This document shows, one piece after another, positions 1 through 11,098 of a DNA stretch of 64,000 nt (positions within the stretch are counted from its first letter, which is position 1; every line of letters starts with the position of its first letter). Source of the stretch: Trebouxia sp. TZW2008 (taxonomy: Eukaryota > Chlorophyta > Trebouxiophyceae > Trebouxiales > Trebouxiaceae); NCBI GenBank assembly GCA_002118135.1, contig BDIU01000201.1, positions 248,001-312,000 on the forward strand, written 5' to 3'. Position numbers and translations under genes: made by a program. Below the pieces are notes generated by a model, which saw only the letters and a list, made by a program, of their open reading frames with translations, was not told where the DNA came from and did not search any database.

Positions 1-635
1 CTGCCTATCTCTAGTGCAGGGCAGCTATCCGGCGTGCCAAAGCACAGCTGGCTACTTTTCAGCAGGAGGCGCCTGCCTATCCCAAGCGTTTGTTCCAAGG
101 GAAGGGCATTGTGATCATGGCTGGAGGGCTCACATACTTCGTGCCAGCTTGGATCAACATACACATGCTGCGGAAAGCAGGTCAACACCACTGCTCTGGG
201 TCATTCCTTCTTACTTTTCTTTGCCGTTTTTTTTTTAAGGGCTGCATTTTGTTGTACAAGCACATCATTGAAGGCATATTTATCCGACCCAGACGACTCA
301 GAACTGCCAGCCCTGGAACGTACGCATTGCATGCTGCCAGCACAAGTGTTCTGGCTTGAATTTAAGTATCTAGCATTGGAGCAGCTGTGTTTCTGATCGT
401 AGTCAAAGTGTCAGTCATTGCACATGCCAGCGCTATCATGACAGCAGGCTCCTCCAATGAAAAGGAAACCAAAGGCTCAGCACATCTGCAACACAGTGTT
501 GATGCTCATCGGATGTCTGGTGGCCTGACAACCAGTATCTAGGTGAGGTCGTTCAGGGGCTGTGTGTTTTGTACTAGTATCAGTCTGTGCGTCTGCAAAG
601 TGCATACATCCAACGTTGTTCCGTTTCTTTGTCAG
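1..635. other. Region upstream of the first supported GT71 exon
   Basis: No exon here could be supported. The first recognisable GT71 exon opens at 636 with two bases completing a split glycine codon, so at least one upstream coding exon must exist, either in this stretch or left of the window. Short open frames are present, but none shows a GT71 motif or a clear donor in the right phase. Confidence 0.5.
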
Positions 636-3600
636 GGTGCACGCTGCCAGTGGAGATGTTCTTCCCAAAAGAAGAGTATCCAATCAGAGCAGTGGAAGAA
701 GAGTTGCAGCAGCTGGGTGTGATCTGCAGCGTGCTACCAGACTTGGTCCCAGCACGCGCTGTGAGGAACAGCAGCAACTCTCTGACAGACGCCGAGGGCA
801 AGCGGCTCGCAGGCTTTTCAATGAAGAGTGCAGCCATTCTGCTGAGCTCCTTTGAGGAGGTAAGGCAACTTTGGTCTCAGCTCAGTCTGTTTCTGCTGTT
901 GAACAGCACATCAAGCAATGTTTTGGTGAGCACGCAGCCATTCTGCTGGGCTCCCTTGAAAATGGAGTGCTTGCTTTCTGCTTCTGTGCTTTGGTCTACC
1001 CGTGCTGTGAGGAACACTCACTGACTGACGGCAAAGGCAAGCGGCTGGCAGGCTTTTCAACGAAGAGCGCAGCCATCCTGCTGAGCTTCTTTATAGGAGT
1101 GAAGACAAAGTCTAGCCTAGTCTTAACTGAAGTGCCAGTTCTGCTTAGAAGCCAGGCGGACTTGAGGAAAACATGTGGGCAGGTCTCTGCAGGACGCAGC
1201 TTTTCTGACTCAGACAGCGTGGCAATTGCTGAAACAATAGATGTGTCTAGGATGCAGGCTTACCTGGACAAGAGGGATGTGGTCTTCACACTCTAATGTC
1301 AGTCAAATTTGCTGAGCTTGGATGTTTCTGGAGCAGGTCATCTTCCTGGACTCAGACAATGTAGCAATAGCTGAGCCGTCAGCTTTGTATGAGAGTCAGG
1401 CATATCTAGACAAGGGAGCTGTGCTGTGGCCAGACTACTGGGCGTCCTCTGCTGCTCCAGACCTTCAGCGCATTCTGCCACAAACTACTGTGCCTAGGGC
1501 CACTTTTGAGAGCGGGCAAATGGTGCTTGATAAGCGCAGGTGTGTTCATCACTGCAACTGCCAGCACTTGACAGTTCATGCAAAGTCTTGATGCTTTTTA
1601 TGGTGTTACATTTTGGTTTCTTTTGTTTGCTGTTTGCCGTATGTTTGCCTATCTTATGCAAGATCATTGCTCCTGACCTTTAGCGTATTTTGCCTCAAAT
1701 TACTCTGCCAGGGGAGACATTTGTCAGTGGGCAGATGGTGCTTGACAAGAGCAGGTTTGTTTGACACAGCAGTTGACACTTGAGACAATCTCTTTCTTCT
1801 TTTCTCTCTAGTTTCTCTGGTGACTTTGTACATTGTGTACACATTCTTTCTGCAGAACTGCTGCTTCAGACAATCAGCGCATTCTGCCTCAAGTCACTCT
1901 GCCTAGCGCCACCTTTGAGAGTGGCTAAAATGCTGCCGAGCACCGTTTGACAATCGCAGGCGAGTTCAGCACTTTACCTGCTATCGGCAAACAGCAGCAG
2001 TTGCGTATGCCTTGCTCACAACATAGTCTGTACACGTGCTGTTGTTGTTGCTCAGGGTTGGGCCAAGGTTGACGCTGGCTGCCTTCTCAAACCTGCAGAG
2101 TCGGCTGTACTACGAGCTGCTGGGCAACTTTGAACATGCAGCAAGACGAGTTTCACATAGACATGACATGACAGTAAACACGACATGGCAGACATCGCCT
2201 GGAGGTTTTGTGCAGGGTTTGACCAGCATTGGTGCTGGCTGCTTTTTTCCAACCTGCAAGTACACAGTCTTTTGTACAATTAGGTCAAGATGGATTTTTA
2301 TGTACTTGACACATGTCAGACCTTGAAGTTGTTGTGGTGCTCAGGGTTTGGCTAGGGTTGGTGCTGGCTGCTTTCTTCAATTTGCAAAGTCGGCTGTACT
2401 ACGAGCTTCTGGGCAACTTCATGGGCAAGGGAGATAAAGAGACCTTTGCATTGGGCCTGGCAGTGGCTGGGCTGCCCTATCATATTGTGGACACTCCTGT
2501 TGGCAGTGTCGGCTTCAATCAACAGCCCTTTGGGTGAGACTGCCTTATAAGACTGTGAACGCCTGTCTGCAGTACCAGCTTCAATTGACGCCCCTTTGGA
2601 TGAGACTGCCTTGTCACGCTGTGGAAAGTCTTGTCGGCAGTGCTGATCAGCAAGCATTGATAGTCAGCTTACATGCAGGGCAGGTTCTTAAAAGCAAGCC
2701 ACACGTGTTGTCTTGCAGAAAATGAAAGGTCATTTATAATCTCAGCATGACAGTCAGCTTACATGCAGGGCAGGTTGTCAGAAGGGTGAACGGGGCATCA
2801 AAATAAGATGTGGCTTTGCTGGCAACACTATGGCTCAATACACACCCGAAGGTAAACTTTATGAACAGTGTGCTGTTGCATCTCATGGAAGCAATGACTG
2901 ATACAGATTCTGCAGCACATTATGCAGCTGTCATGTTTTGCATTTGTGCCAGGCATGTTTTGCCCATGCGGTTGAGCATGCATTCCAAGTGCATTTGGTG
3001 TGTAAGCTGCGTCCATCTGCAGCTCACAGGACAAAATTGTTGAATGCTACACAATGCAATCTTAACCAGCTTGCAACTGCTCCCAAAATGGAGTTGTTTG
3101 TCACAAACCGTCAAGATGATGACTGTGTATATGTACCAGACATTCATGTTGTCATGGCATGAACATATGAAGACTTGAAAGGACATACATGAAGTTGCAG
3201 CAGATCTCACGCGGGTGGTTTTTGTCCGTGAGGTTTTTTTGGATGTGTTGTGCAGGCAAGCTGATGTTTTTGCACACAAATATGAGTCCCAAGTGGAACC
3301 TAGCCATCCCAGCTGACTTTGACTACTACACCAGACGCTGGCAGGTGCATGCCCCTAGCTTCAGTCATGACGAAAGATGTTTCACATAATGATACATGTG
3401 GAGAATGTGTGTAGCCCAAGCCCTGTCGTGTCAGACCAGCTTGTTTGGTGTTGATGATGAATCATAAGCAAGAACGATGTTTGAACCCAGCATTACATCT
3501 GCATGGACATTTTGTGTCCCCATGCAAACAATCAAAATGCTGGTGCTATATCACATTCAAGTCACTTTGCACCCTTGAGGACAAGCTTGGCCACAATCAG

Positions 3601-5040
3601 TGTGCTACATGTATCCTTGCTTTGTCGCACCTGCCAACAAGCATTACAAAGCGGATGTTTGCCATCATGACATTGTGGAGTGCGCCTGACGCATGACTTG
3701 AGAATTGCATGAGCTATTGTTGTCCTTGAACACCTCTTGCCATAACAACGACTATAGCAAAATATTGCTCTCTTTGTCGAAGTTATGCTTGTGCTGGTCG
3801 TTGCTGTTTCCTTGAGCATCATTGGCAATTGCAGATTTTGCAGCCTCAGAATTTGCCCATAAGTGAGGTGCTGAAAGGCAGTGGAAGAGACCCTGAAAAG
3901 GAAGTGTATCGCCTGCTGGCGCTGCTGCGATGCAAGCCCTTTCTGAGGCCATACATTGCCGACATGATGTTGCCTCAGAAGATGGGCCCTGACCAGAAGT
4001 TCCCTCTCAGCATGGGAGGCTTTCACACTCTGTATCCAGGAATGGACTTCAGGTGCGGCTACAGTGATCTCTCCGTTTAACGACTGCATTCATTACCAAG
4101 AAAAGTGTTTTTACATTGAATCGTCCTTACTCAAAAGTCCCACTGTCGTCAGAATCCGGTGCTCGGTTCCCAGTTACATTGTCCTCACCTCGAGAATGTC
4201 ATTACATCAAGCGTCCGTATATCCAGAGTTTGCTGTACTCTCAAATCTTCAAACCCAGTGCAAAGTTGCCTTACTCATTCATCTGCATCGTGTGAAGGTG
4301 TTCCTTTGTTGGAAGCGCAATGTGGGTGACTCAGACTTGTATTCAGGAGCAACTTACAACCACTTTTTCATGAGCTCTTCTCCCGGTTGAGATTTGTCAT
4401 TTGTTCCCAGGCCATGCACAGCATGTCTCTCTCCATCATAAAATGCAGCAGAAATTGCCAGGATACTTGTGCATGCCATCCCAATCTATGGCTGGCAATA
4501 ACATATCATCTCTCATGTGAGCCGTGTACTATAGTACAAGGCGGCACGCCCAAATTGTATAATAGACACAAACAAGTAATGTCAAGATTCTGTGAAGTGC
4601 ATTCAGCTGCATCTTGAGACCAACAGATTTTTTGCAGCACGAATGTCGCTACAATATGTGATCTTGGCGATTTCCCAAAGCTTGCTCGTCAGTGCAGTTT
4701 TGGGAATCTGCTTCCAAATCACCAACTAAGTAAGCAATGAAACAGTCTGAATGGCAACACCAGCCATGCTCAAATCTGTGACATGTGTTTGAGACTCAAA
4801 GGCCACTTGGGCACAAGAGTATGTGCAACACCACTCACATCTATGCTGACAGGTGTGACATGTGTTTGCAGGCGAGCATACAGGTGGGGCATGCTAGGGC
4901 CCTTCCAGAACTACACTGAACTGGATTCTGAAGATATCCGTGACCGCATAAAGAATGTGTGGGGCAAGGCACTGCTGGGTCGCATTGTGTGGCCTTATAA
5001 AAAGCTCCGCAGTCGCAAGTATAATTACCCTGGCTTTTGA
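636..5040 (+). CDS. GT71 (MNN1-like) alpha-mannosyltransferase family protein, 5' end not resolved
   Basis: Exons 636-859, 1337-1539, 2345-2533, 2808-2851, 3256-3344, 3835-4052 and 4872-5040 join in consistent phase and give about 378 residues ending PGF-stop. In order they show GCTLPVEMF, then KSAAILLSSFEEV followed by IFLDSDNVAI (the hydrophobic strand plus the DxD-type metal/nucleotide-sugar motif), WPDYW, TFESGQMVLDK, the TPVGSVGF loop, a small GNTMAQ exon and LMFLHTN. This order is that of glycosyltransferase family 71, type II Golgi enzymes that add mannose or related sugars to glycans. The acceptor sugar cannot be inferred. The N-terminal cytosolic/TM part is not visible. Introns between exons 1 and 4 carry several degraded copies of exons 1, 2 and 3. 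The gene is convergent with the IPMI gene. The alternative is another GT-A fold family; the family call itself is fairly firm. Confidence 0.8.
933..1099 (+). repeat. Echo copies of GT71 exon 1 3' end
   Basis: The exon segment at about 741-859 (from ACTTGGTCCC to the TTTGAGGAG/gtaagg donor) recurs at 989-1099 with about one change in seven bases, and a shorter piece recurs at 933-960. The longer copy retains the codons for GKRLAGFSTKSAAILLS, then diverges where the donor should be (TTATAGGAG). It is intronic and not needed for a phase-correct transcript. Confidence 0.8.
1198..1290 (+). repeat. Echo copy of GT71 exon 2 5' part
   Basis: This segment resembles the start of real exon 2 (1337 on). 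It contains DSDSVAIAE, then RMQAYLDK, where the exon has DSDNVAIAE and ESQAYLDK. Its upstream edge lacks a clean AG acceptor and its end lacks the WPDYW codons. It lies immediately before the real exon on the intron side. Confidence 0.75.
1669..1962 (+). repeat. Two echo copies of GT71 exon 2 3' end
   Basis: The last roughly 90 bases of exon 2 (about 1450-1539, encoding APDLQRILPQ to DKRR) recur at 1669-1756 and again at 1858-1962. The first copy has an in-frame TAG after APDL, and the second a TAA after TFESG. Both end in an AGG-T donor-like context, as the real exon does (GCAG/gtgtgt). Spacing is about 190-220 bp. Confidence 0.85.
2050..2275 (+). repeat. Two echo copies of GT71 exon 3 5' end
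   Basis: The acceptor and first bases of exon 3 (cag/GGTTTGGCTAGG at 2341) recur at about 2053-2140, with the LQSRLYYELLGNF codons intact, and partially at 2216-2270. Both copies keep a CAG acceptor-like start. The downstream GKGDKETF codons are present only in the real exon. Confidence 0.8.
2577..2690 (+). repeat. Echo of GT71 exon 3 3' end and a duplicated intron segment
   Basis: The exon end CAATCAACAGCCCTTTGG/gtgagactgcc at 2516-2545 recurs in degraded form at 2577-2615 (CAATTGACGCCCCTTTGG followed by atgagactgcc). A separate intronic stretch containing TCAGCTTACATGCAGGGCAG occurs at about 2664 and again at about 2751, 87 bp apart. Confidence 0.7.
4105..4225 (+). repeat. Dispersed repeat, copy A (GTCCTTACATCAAG family)
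   Basis: The segment aligns base for base over about 110 positions with 16084-16205 and more loosely with 55335-55440 and 9450-9500. Shared blocks are CCTTACTCA, GTCAGAAT or GTTAGAAT, CCCA(G/A)TT and repeated GTCCTTACATCAAG-like units. It lies in the last GT71 intron. It shows no coding capacity and no obvious terminal inverted repeat or target duplication. Confidence 0.65.
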
Positions 5041-5891
5041 GTGCACATTTGTGCATTTCAGTTCATGAGTTTAGAGTCTGCAACAATTTGTTGTTCAGCC
5101 CTAATTTTGCCACCAGAATAATGCAGGTCAGCGCTGGATGTGTCACTTGAATAAAGCAGGCCAAGTCAATCATTTGACTATTTGCTAGCTGCCATTATGA
5201 CATATGTGATGGTCAACATCTTATCACAGGCACAACCCTCTTGTGGTGCTGTGGAAAAATAGGTGCCCACCTGCCGTTTTGTAGGCATACGAAGGCTAAA
5301 CAGTCAACTGTGAAGGTGACCGTCTATCAGCGTAACTCAATGACACCAGCCTGTGCAACATGCATGTGCGCTGATCATGAGGGGGGCACAATCACTAATG
5401 CAGAGTCTGCCAGCAGGTGCACAACGCATGGACACGCAATCGTGATCCAAGCAGATGACACCTCACTGTCATTAATGCACACAACGATTCATCAGAAAGT
5501 TATGACGAGAAACCCACAGCAGTCAATGGGGTGGCTTGTTATGGCAGTCACTAATTTGAAGACGCCTTCTTACTCAGCCAATCAATAGAGTAGACATGTC
5601 AGTAGACAAAACTTTGTTATGCGAGACTTCAAGGAAGAATTGGCAGGGTCAGTTGCAAGCAGCACTCTGACACTACTGATGCTGTCACGATGAAAAGACG
5701 TGAACCAGCAGGACCTTCAAAATCTTATAGGGATTTCATGCTGCAGTAAACAAAATTATTGGCAGCGCGTATACACCCTGCAACTCCGCAGAATGCATAA
5801 ACAGACCTTGCAGAGACTTTGTAAACTCAGAAGGAAAACCAACCAACTGAATGTTCAAAGCCGCAGAGAGAACGGCAACTTGACGCTCAGC
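5041..5891. other. Convergent intergenic region, GT71 / IPMI
   Basis: This region lies between two stop codons of opposite strands and presumably holds both 3' UTRs. Open frames here (for example 5241-5588 on the plus strand) show no recognisable domain and have the composition of the surrounding non-coding DNA. No further gene was seen. Confidence 0.6.
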
Positions 5892-8800
5892 CTACAAGAA
5901 ATCTCTGGGATCTGCTACTCGCCCAGTCAGGGCTGATGCTGCTGCAGTGAAAGGCGACGCCAAGTACACCTGCCCGTCTTTGTGTCCCATCCGACCAGGG
6001 AAGTTCCTGCACAGCACCATGATACATAAGCCACTATCATGCCAAGGCATTATATGCTTGAACGGACTCACACTGTCTATGTTGCCAAGGCATAACATGC
6101 TTGAAGCCACAGTGTCTGTTACTCAAGGACTACAAGTCTCCAAAAAACACAGCAATGAATGCATCGTCAGCATCAAAGCCTGTCTGGCAAAAGCTTCAGC
6201 ACATGCCACGCTACGCACGAAGCCACAGCAGCAACTTGACCAAAACAGATCCGAAACAGCAACCCTCACCTGTTCGTTGTGGACACACAGACTTCAGGCT
6301 TGTTCATCCTGGCATATGTGTCTTTGGGACCTCCTAAGCATGCTGCGCAACTAGGGCTGGCTGGGGTGTCACAGCCGGCCGCCTGAAAGATCTGTGACGC
6401 TGTCTTGCCATCACAGCCTGGTACTGGCATGCCATATACATCCATCCACACTTTCTGTGTGGCTGGCACTAGGTAGGTGGGCACCTTGACTTCCCCTCCT
6501 GCCTTGTGCATCAGTTGTGCTGCTGCCATGAAGTCCTCTGTCTTACCGCCTGTGCAAGACCTGCAGCACCACACAGGCACCATGAGTAGGCTTGTCATAG
6601 TTTGGGTTTGCACTGCAGCATTGCTGACAAGTAAGTCCTCTGCTTGCTGTGTGGCTGGCACTGGGTAGGTGGGCACCTTGAGCTGTCCCCCTGCCTTGTG
6701 CAACAGCTGTGCTGCTGCCATGGAATCCTCTGTCTTGCCGCCTGTACAAGACCTGCAACATCACAAAGGTATTGTGACTGGACATGTTGTCATTGGGCTT
6801 GCCATTGAGTGGCCTTTGCATTGTTGCATTGCTGACAGGTGTGAAAAACTCTGTTGTAGCGCTCAGGCAAGACCTGTAACACCACACAGGCATCCTCCCT
6901 GAAGTACAGCTTTGCAGTATGACATCGCTGACAATACGGAGTCAACGTAAGTGTCCTTTGTGCTGCTTGTGGATGTTGTTCAGAGTTGCATTCTTCAGAG
7001 GTGCATTCAGGCAAAAGTCTGCGAGCGCCATAAGCACACACTACTGAGACGAAGCAGTCGCAGAAACAGCAGGTGTTTCTGCAGCAATTGACACAATAAA
7101 CAAAGCTGAACACCTCCATAGGAACGGCTATGCCGCAGCCTATACAGGTGACCCCAACTTTGTCAACAGTGATATTCACTACAGATCCTGGCCTGCAAAC
7201 TGCGCAGGCCCACAATCAGTTCAGCAATCTGCTGATCCTGGTCTGCAATTGATGGTATTGCACATCCTGGCCGAGCTGCAGTGACATCAGGGCCAGCTCT
7301 AGCCCTTTCAAGATAACAAGGGCTTCAAGCGATGTACTGCAATAATCTCTCTTTATGTATATTCTCATATTCTCAATTTAGGGCCTATGCCATTGGCAAC
7401 CAAGCACTGCATTCTGACTGCAGCAGTATTTCTGAGGTCAAACAACTCAATGTAAAGATATTTTTTTGGGTGACCAATGCAGTCAAATATAAACAGAAGC
7501 AATTACATACAAAGGTGCGGCACACAGAGTTGTGCAAGACACCCTGTGTCCAAGAGAGTGACTGCACCTGGTGCTATTGTTCTTCTTTGCAGCTCACAAG
7601 CGTGGACCACACTTGGCAGCGTGCTCACTGCAGTGGTCGAGTCAGCACAGCTAGTGTCTGGTGGTCTATGTGCTGGCAGGAAGATCAGCTCAGACAAAGC
7701 ATTTCTTCTTGCAAAGGTTGTGCAAACTAAAGATGAGAAACACAAATGAAGCCTAGCTTTGCTGGCATGTTGGGAGAGGAGGCGTGTCGTACCCTATGTA
7801 TACCCTGTCAATGTTGATATTTGAGCACTCTGACGCCTTTTTCCTGTTGTCTGGCGAGTGCGGCGCCGCAACTAGTGGCTCAATCTTGCTGACGTCAAAT
7901 CTGTACTCTTCTACATAACTAGCACCAGGATCTGCTTGGACTGCTTCAAACGGCGCGTCTGTTCTTTGCTGAACGTAGTCAAAGGTAATGCTGTCAGGTG
8001 GGCAGATGCCTGCAAGCATAGACGCTCTTCAGCAAGCACAGACTAGTACTGGTACAGCTCAATGCAGCGCGCTTTGGCAGAGCACCCTGAGAATTAGTCT
8101 TGTCAGGTGGGCAGATGCCTGCAAGCAAAAACTGCCTAGCACTTTGGCAAGAGCAAGCAACAAGAGAGACAGATTGTCTGCAACACACTGTCAGTGGTGA
8201 AGACAGGTGAACCCTTGCAGATGCGAATGAGTATGAGTCTTCTGTACAAATTTCAAGCAGCAGCAGCAGCAGCAGCAGCACACACAGATGTGTTACTGTC
8301 TTGGAGCTCCTGCCCACAGTTGGCATATCCCAGCTAACATGAGCAATTGCGCCAGTATCAGCATGGATGGGAAAATTGACATTGCGACAGAGGCAGAGGC
8401 ATATTTGTAATGACTGCAACCTGTGAATGCTGTCCTTGTGGGTTTGCATAAGTGCACAAAGTCAGCATGTTCCACAGCTGCGTGTGCCACATTTGGACCT
8501 TTCTACAGTGGATGATTGAGCGATTGAGCAAACTCACCATTCTTGGCTCCTGCCTCTACCACCATGTTGCAGATGGTCATGCGCTCCTCCATGCTCATGG
8601 CTGCCACTGCTTCTCCAGTGAACTCCATAGCCTTGTAGGTGCCACCTGCAGAACAACAATTTCTTGTTTATACAAGGCGACATGGATGAAGAGCACTGTT
8701 TGATGCAGATCAGAGCCTGCATGCTCATGGCTGCCACTGCTTCTCCAGTGACCTCCATAGCCTTATAGGTGCCACCTGCAGCATGACCAGGCCATATGTG

Positions 8801-11098
8801 ATACGCAACATCGATTTGCAAAGTCAGGAATTAAGGCCAAACACCACCATGCTGATAGCTGCCATTTCTTCTCCAATGAACTCCATGGCCTTGTGGGTGC
8901 CACCTGTAGCATGACCAGGCCATATGTGATACACAACATCAATTTGCAAAGTCAGGAATTAAGACCAAACACCACCATGCTGATAGCTGCCAGTCCTTCT
9001 CCAGTGAACTCCATGGTCTTGAAGGTCTCACCCGTAGCATGACATGCTTGTATTTGTGATACGAAGCTTTGGTTTACAAAGCTGGGGATGCAGACCAAGC
9101 AACATCATGCTCACGGCCGCCACTGCATCTCCTGTAAAGACCATGACTTTGCTTCTCAGTATCCCTTAGATGTGGCTTCAGTTGCAGCTGTGACTGGGGA
9201 CGCCAATCTTCACAACTCGATACGCAGTCAATGCTGTTGACCTTGGTACAGAGTTGCTAAGAATGGGCGTGTCTAGTCAGGCCTGCATCACCTGACACAT
9301 TCAAGGGCACACATGCTGAGCAAGGCATATGCTGTGCTCAGATCAGTGGTTTCTTGAAATAATCTCTGCTCTTGTTCTCAGAAAAAGCTAGTAGATCACC
9401 CTTGCTGAAAAAGGCAACTGCATGCACGATGCAAAGATGCACAACAAGTTCCCCTTTTCATTGTCCTGACATTGAGACTGTCCTCACATCAAGTGTTCAA
9501 AGAACAATGGCTGTACAAGGCAGAGGACATGTGGCATGGCAACATTGAGCATATGCATATGCTATGGTCAGGACAGGATACCTGCAACGGTGATTTCTCC
9601 AATGATCTGGAGGATGAGGTCCTTAGCTAGCAGGTATGGAGGCATCTCCCCATCCAGCACAAATTTGATGCTAGGAGGCACCTTGATCAGCAGCTTGCCT
9701 GTGCCAAGAATGAAGCCAGCATCTGTGTTGCCGATGCCAGAAGCAAACTGGCCAAAGGCACCAGCATTGCAGGTGTGAGAGTCTGTGCCAAACATGACCT
9801 CCCCTGCAATACATTGCAGACTTGTTTGCATGCCTGCTTTGTTGACTGATGCCTAAATGACAAGCAGGCAAACAGCATGGTCCCAGCAGGAGCCTTGGCA
9901 AGGTGACTTAAGTATGCATCAGGGACAAGCAGATGCTGGCAGGGCCAGACAAACTGGGCTCCTCTGTGTGTAATGCTTATGGCAGGATCAACTTTCTGGT
10001 TTTGAAGTTAGACTGGGCAACTGGGCTTGCTGTCTGATTGTTGTTGCAATGCTTGCTATACGGGACATGTGTTGCACTACTCAGACAAAGTCATAGCTCA
10101 GACAGCTAATTGTATGCGTGAGTTGCAGCAAGGTGCATTTGACCAAAACTCAGCTGCAGCCGCAGCGCAGTGAAAACAGCTGTAGCAATGCTTACCAGGC
10201 AGGCAGTGACCTTCCTGCGCCATTGCAATGTGGCACACACCCTTGTAATCAGGGTTGGCGCGGAAATCTGAGCGGTCTGTGATATCGTAAAAGTACTTGA
10301 TGCCATATTTCTGTACCATGTCCCTGTACAAATTGAGTGACAAGATGGTAGAGATGACATCAAACACAAATGGGTATTGGGTTGAAACGGTGACGACATG
10401 ACAAAGTATGAGGACAGGTTGCATGAGACAATGATGCGATGTCTTTTGAGGAGACTACCTTAGGATGTCCACATTGCGGTTTGCTCTGGGATCTGAGGTG
10501 AAGATGTAATGGTCAGGAATGATAATGACCTTTTCTGGATCCCAAACTTGTGCATTGGCACCAAATTCTTTCTCAAAGATCCCAAAAGTGCCGGGGCCGC
10601 AAACATCGTGTGTGAGCAGCTTATCTACATTGGTCCAGATGTTTGCCCCAGGCTGTAGCCTAGTGTTGTCTGAGTGCTTGGCCAAGATCTTCTCTGTCAA
10701 TGTCATTGCATGCTTGACCTGCAAGCCACTTTGAGTTGGTCGCGTGATCATTAGCACAACTGCCTGGTCGAAGCGGTGTACAGTCTGTCTGCAGTGCCCA
10801 CTGCAGCAGCAACAACAGGAGGCCACGCTAGCAAGCACTTACTCTGCCTGTTGAAGCAGGTTTGCGCGACTCCACCGGTGCAGAGGGAGCTGACACAGCC
10901 GCTGCTGGCTTGAGGCGTGAGGCACGGGAGGCGGGTCGCTGCACATGGCGACCGGCTTGCACCTTGACTGCAACATGTCACCCACAGATTGAGTTGCCAG
11001 AACTGAAATGAACAATCCCTGGGCGCATTGCCGGCCTGAACGCAGCAACAGCCTGCATATCCTGACGTACCTTCACCAGCCAGAAACGTCGAAGTCAT
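5892..11098 (-). CDS. IIL1: 3-isopropylmalate dehydratase large subunit (plastid IPMI, LeuC/IIL1 type)
   Basis: Nine exons (11098-11071, 10967-10843, 10718-10459, 10323-10196, 9803-9582, 8645-8538, 8009-7793, 6560-6270, 6006-5892) sum to 1494 nt, a 497-residue protein, close to plant IIL1. It isomerises 2- to 3-isopropylmalate in leucine biosynthesis, as a heterodimer with a small subunit not in this window. Residues about 1-50 are Ala/Ser/Arg-rich and read as a plastid transit peptide. The core shows [69 protein letters not shown] and CAACLGG. The cysteines of SCTG and CAAC are the expected 4Fe-4S ligands. The C-terminus [11 protein letters not shown] matches the plant enzyme. Three of its exons have tandem intronic echoes. 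The gene is divergent with PurM. Specialisation toward Met-chain elongation (glucosinolate type) is not expected in an alga. Confidence 0.95.
6638..6875 (-). repeat. Echo copies of the IPMI Fe-S (SCTGG) exon start
   Basis: The acceptor and start of exon 8 (real first base at 6560) recur with first base at 6752 and again at 6873, spacings of 192 and 121 bp. The middle copy keeps a TTGCAG acceptor and reads [20 protein letters not shown], then stays similar to VPATQ before diverging at 6638. The outer copy keeps only about 35 bases of similarity. The middle copy has no clear donor and lacks the CAACLGG part, so it is unlikely to replace the real exon. Confidence 0.85.
8101..8126 (-). repeat. 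26-bp exact echo of the IPMI exon 7 acceptor
   Basis: The stretch at 7994-8019, which holds the 3' splice site and first codons (GICPPD) of exon 7, occurs again without mismatch at 8101-8126, 107 bp upstream in the transcript. The copy keeps a TTGCAG acceptor, but its frame then runs into unrelated sequence. Confidence 0.9.
8256..8280. repeat. (CAG)8 microsatellite
   Basis: About eight uninterrupted CAG/GCA units lie inside an IPMI intron. They are non-coding in the model given here. Confidence 0.9.
8585..9165 (-). repeat. Five-unit 128-130 bp echo array of IPMI exon 6 5' end
   Basis: The start of exon 6 ([19 protein letters not shown]) recurs, with anchor words at 8591, 8721, 8849, 8977 and 9107, so spacings are 130, 128, 128 and 130 bp. 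Only the unit at 8591 continues into [18 protein letters not shown]. Unit 2 keeps a GCAG acceptor and 20 intact codons. Unit 3 keeps an ACAG acceptor and an open frame with substitutions ([10 protein letters not shown]). In unit 4 the acceptor AG has become GG. Unit 5 is the most degraded. The inter-unit spacer is nearly identical between units 2-3 and 3-4 and diverged between 4-5, which suggests stepwise growth. Confidence 0.92.
9440..9500 (+). repeat. Dispersed repeat, partial copy B
   Basis: CATTGTCCTGACATTGAGAC followed by TGTCCTCACATCAAGTGTTC matches the 3' half of the dispersed repeat seen at 4105 and 16084. It is intronic (IPMI) and short, so the assignment is less secure than for those two copies. 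Confidence 0.45.

Noticed and set aside
6638..6752. Mutually exclusive alternative exon for the IPMI Fe-S segment
   Set aside because: The copy ends before the CAACLGG ligands, has no convincing donor and carries disruptive changes, so it cannot substitute for the real exon. It is kept only as an echo or possible poison exon.
6790..7215. Cysteine-rich minus-strand open frame with several CxxC pairs (CAVC, CIGC, CVNC) inside an IPMI intron
   Set aside because: The local DNA is rich in TGC/GCA words that yield Cys codons by chance. No zinc-finger spacing family was recognised, and the frame overlaps an exon echo. It could be revisited if RNA supports a nested gene.
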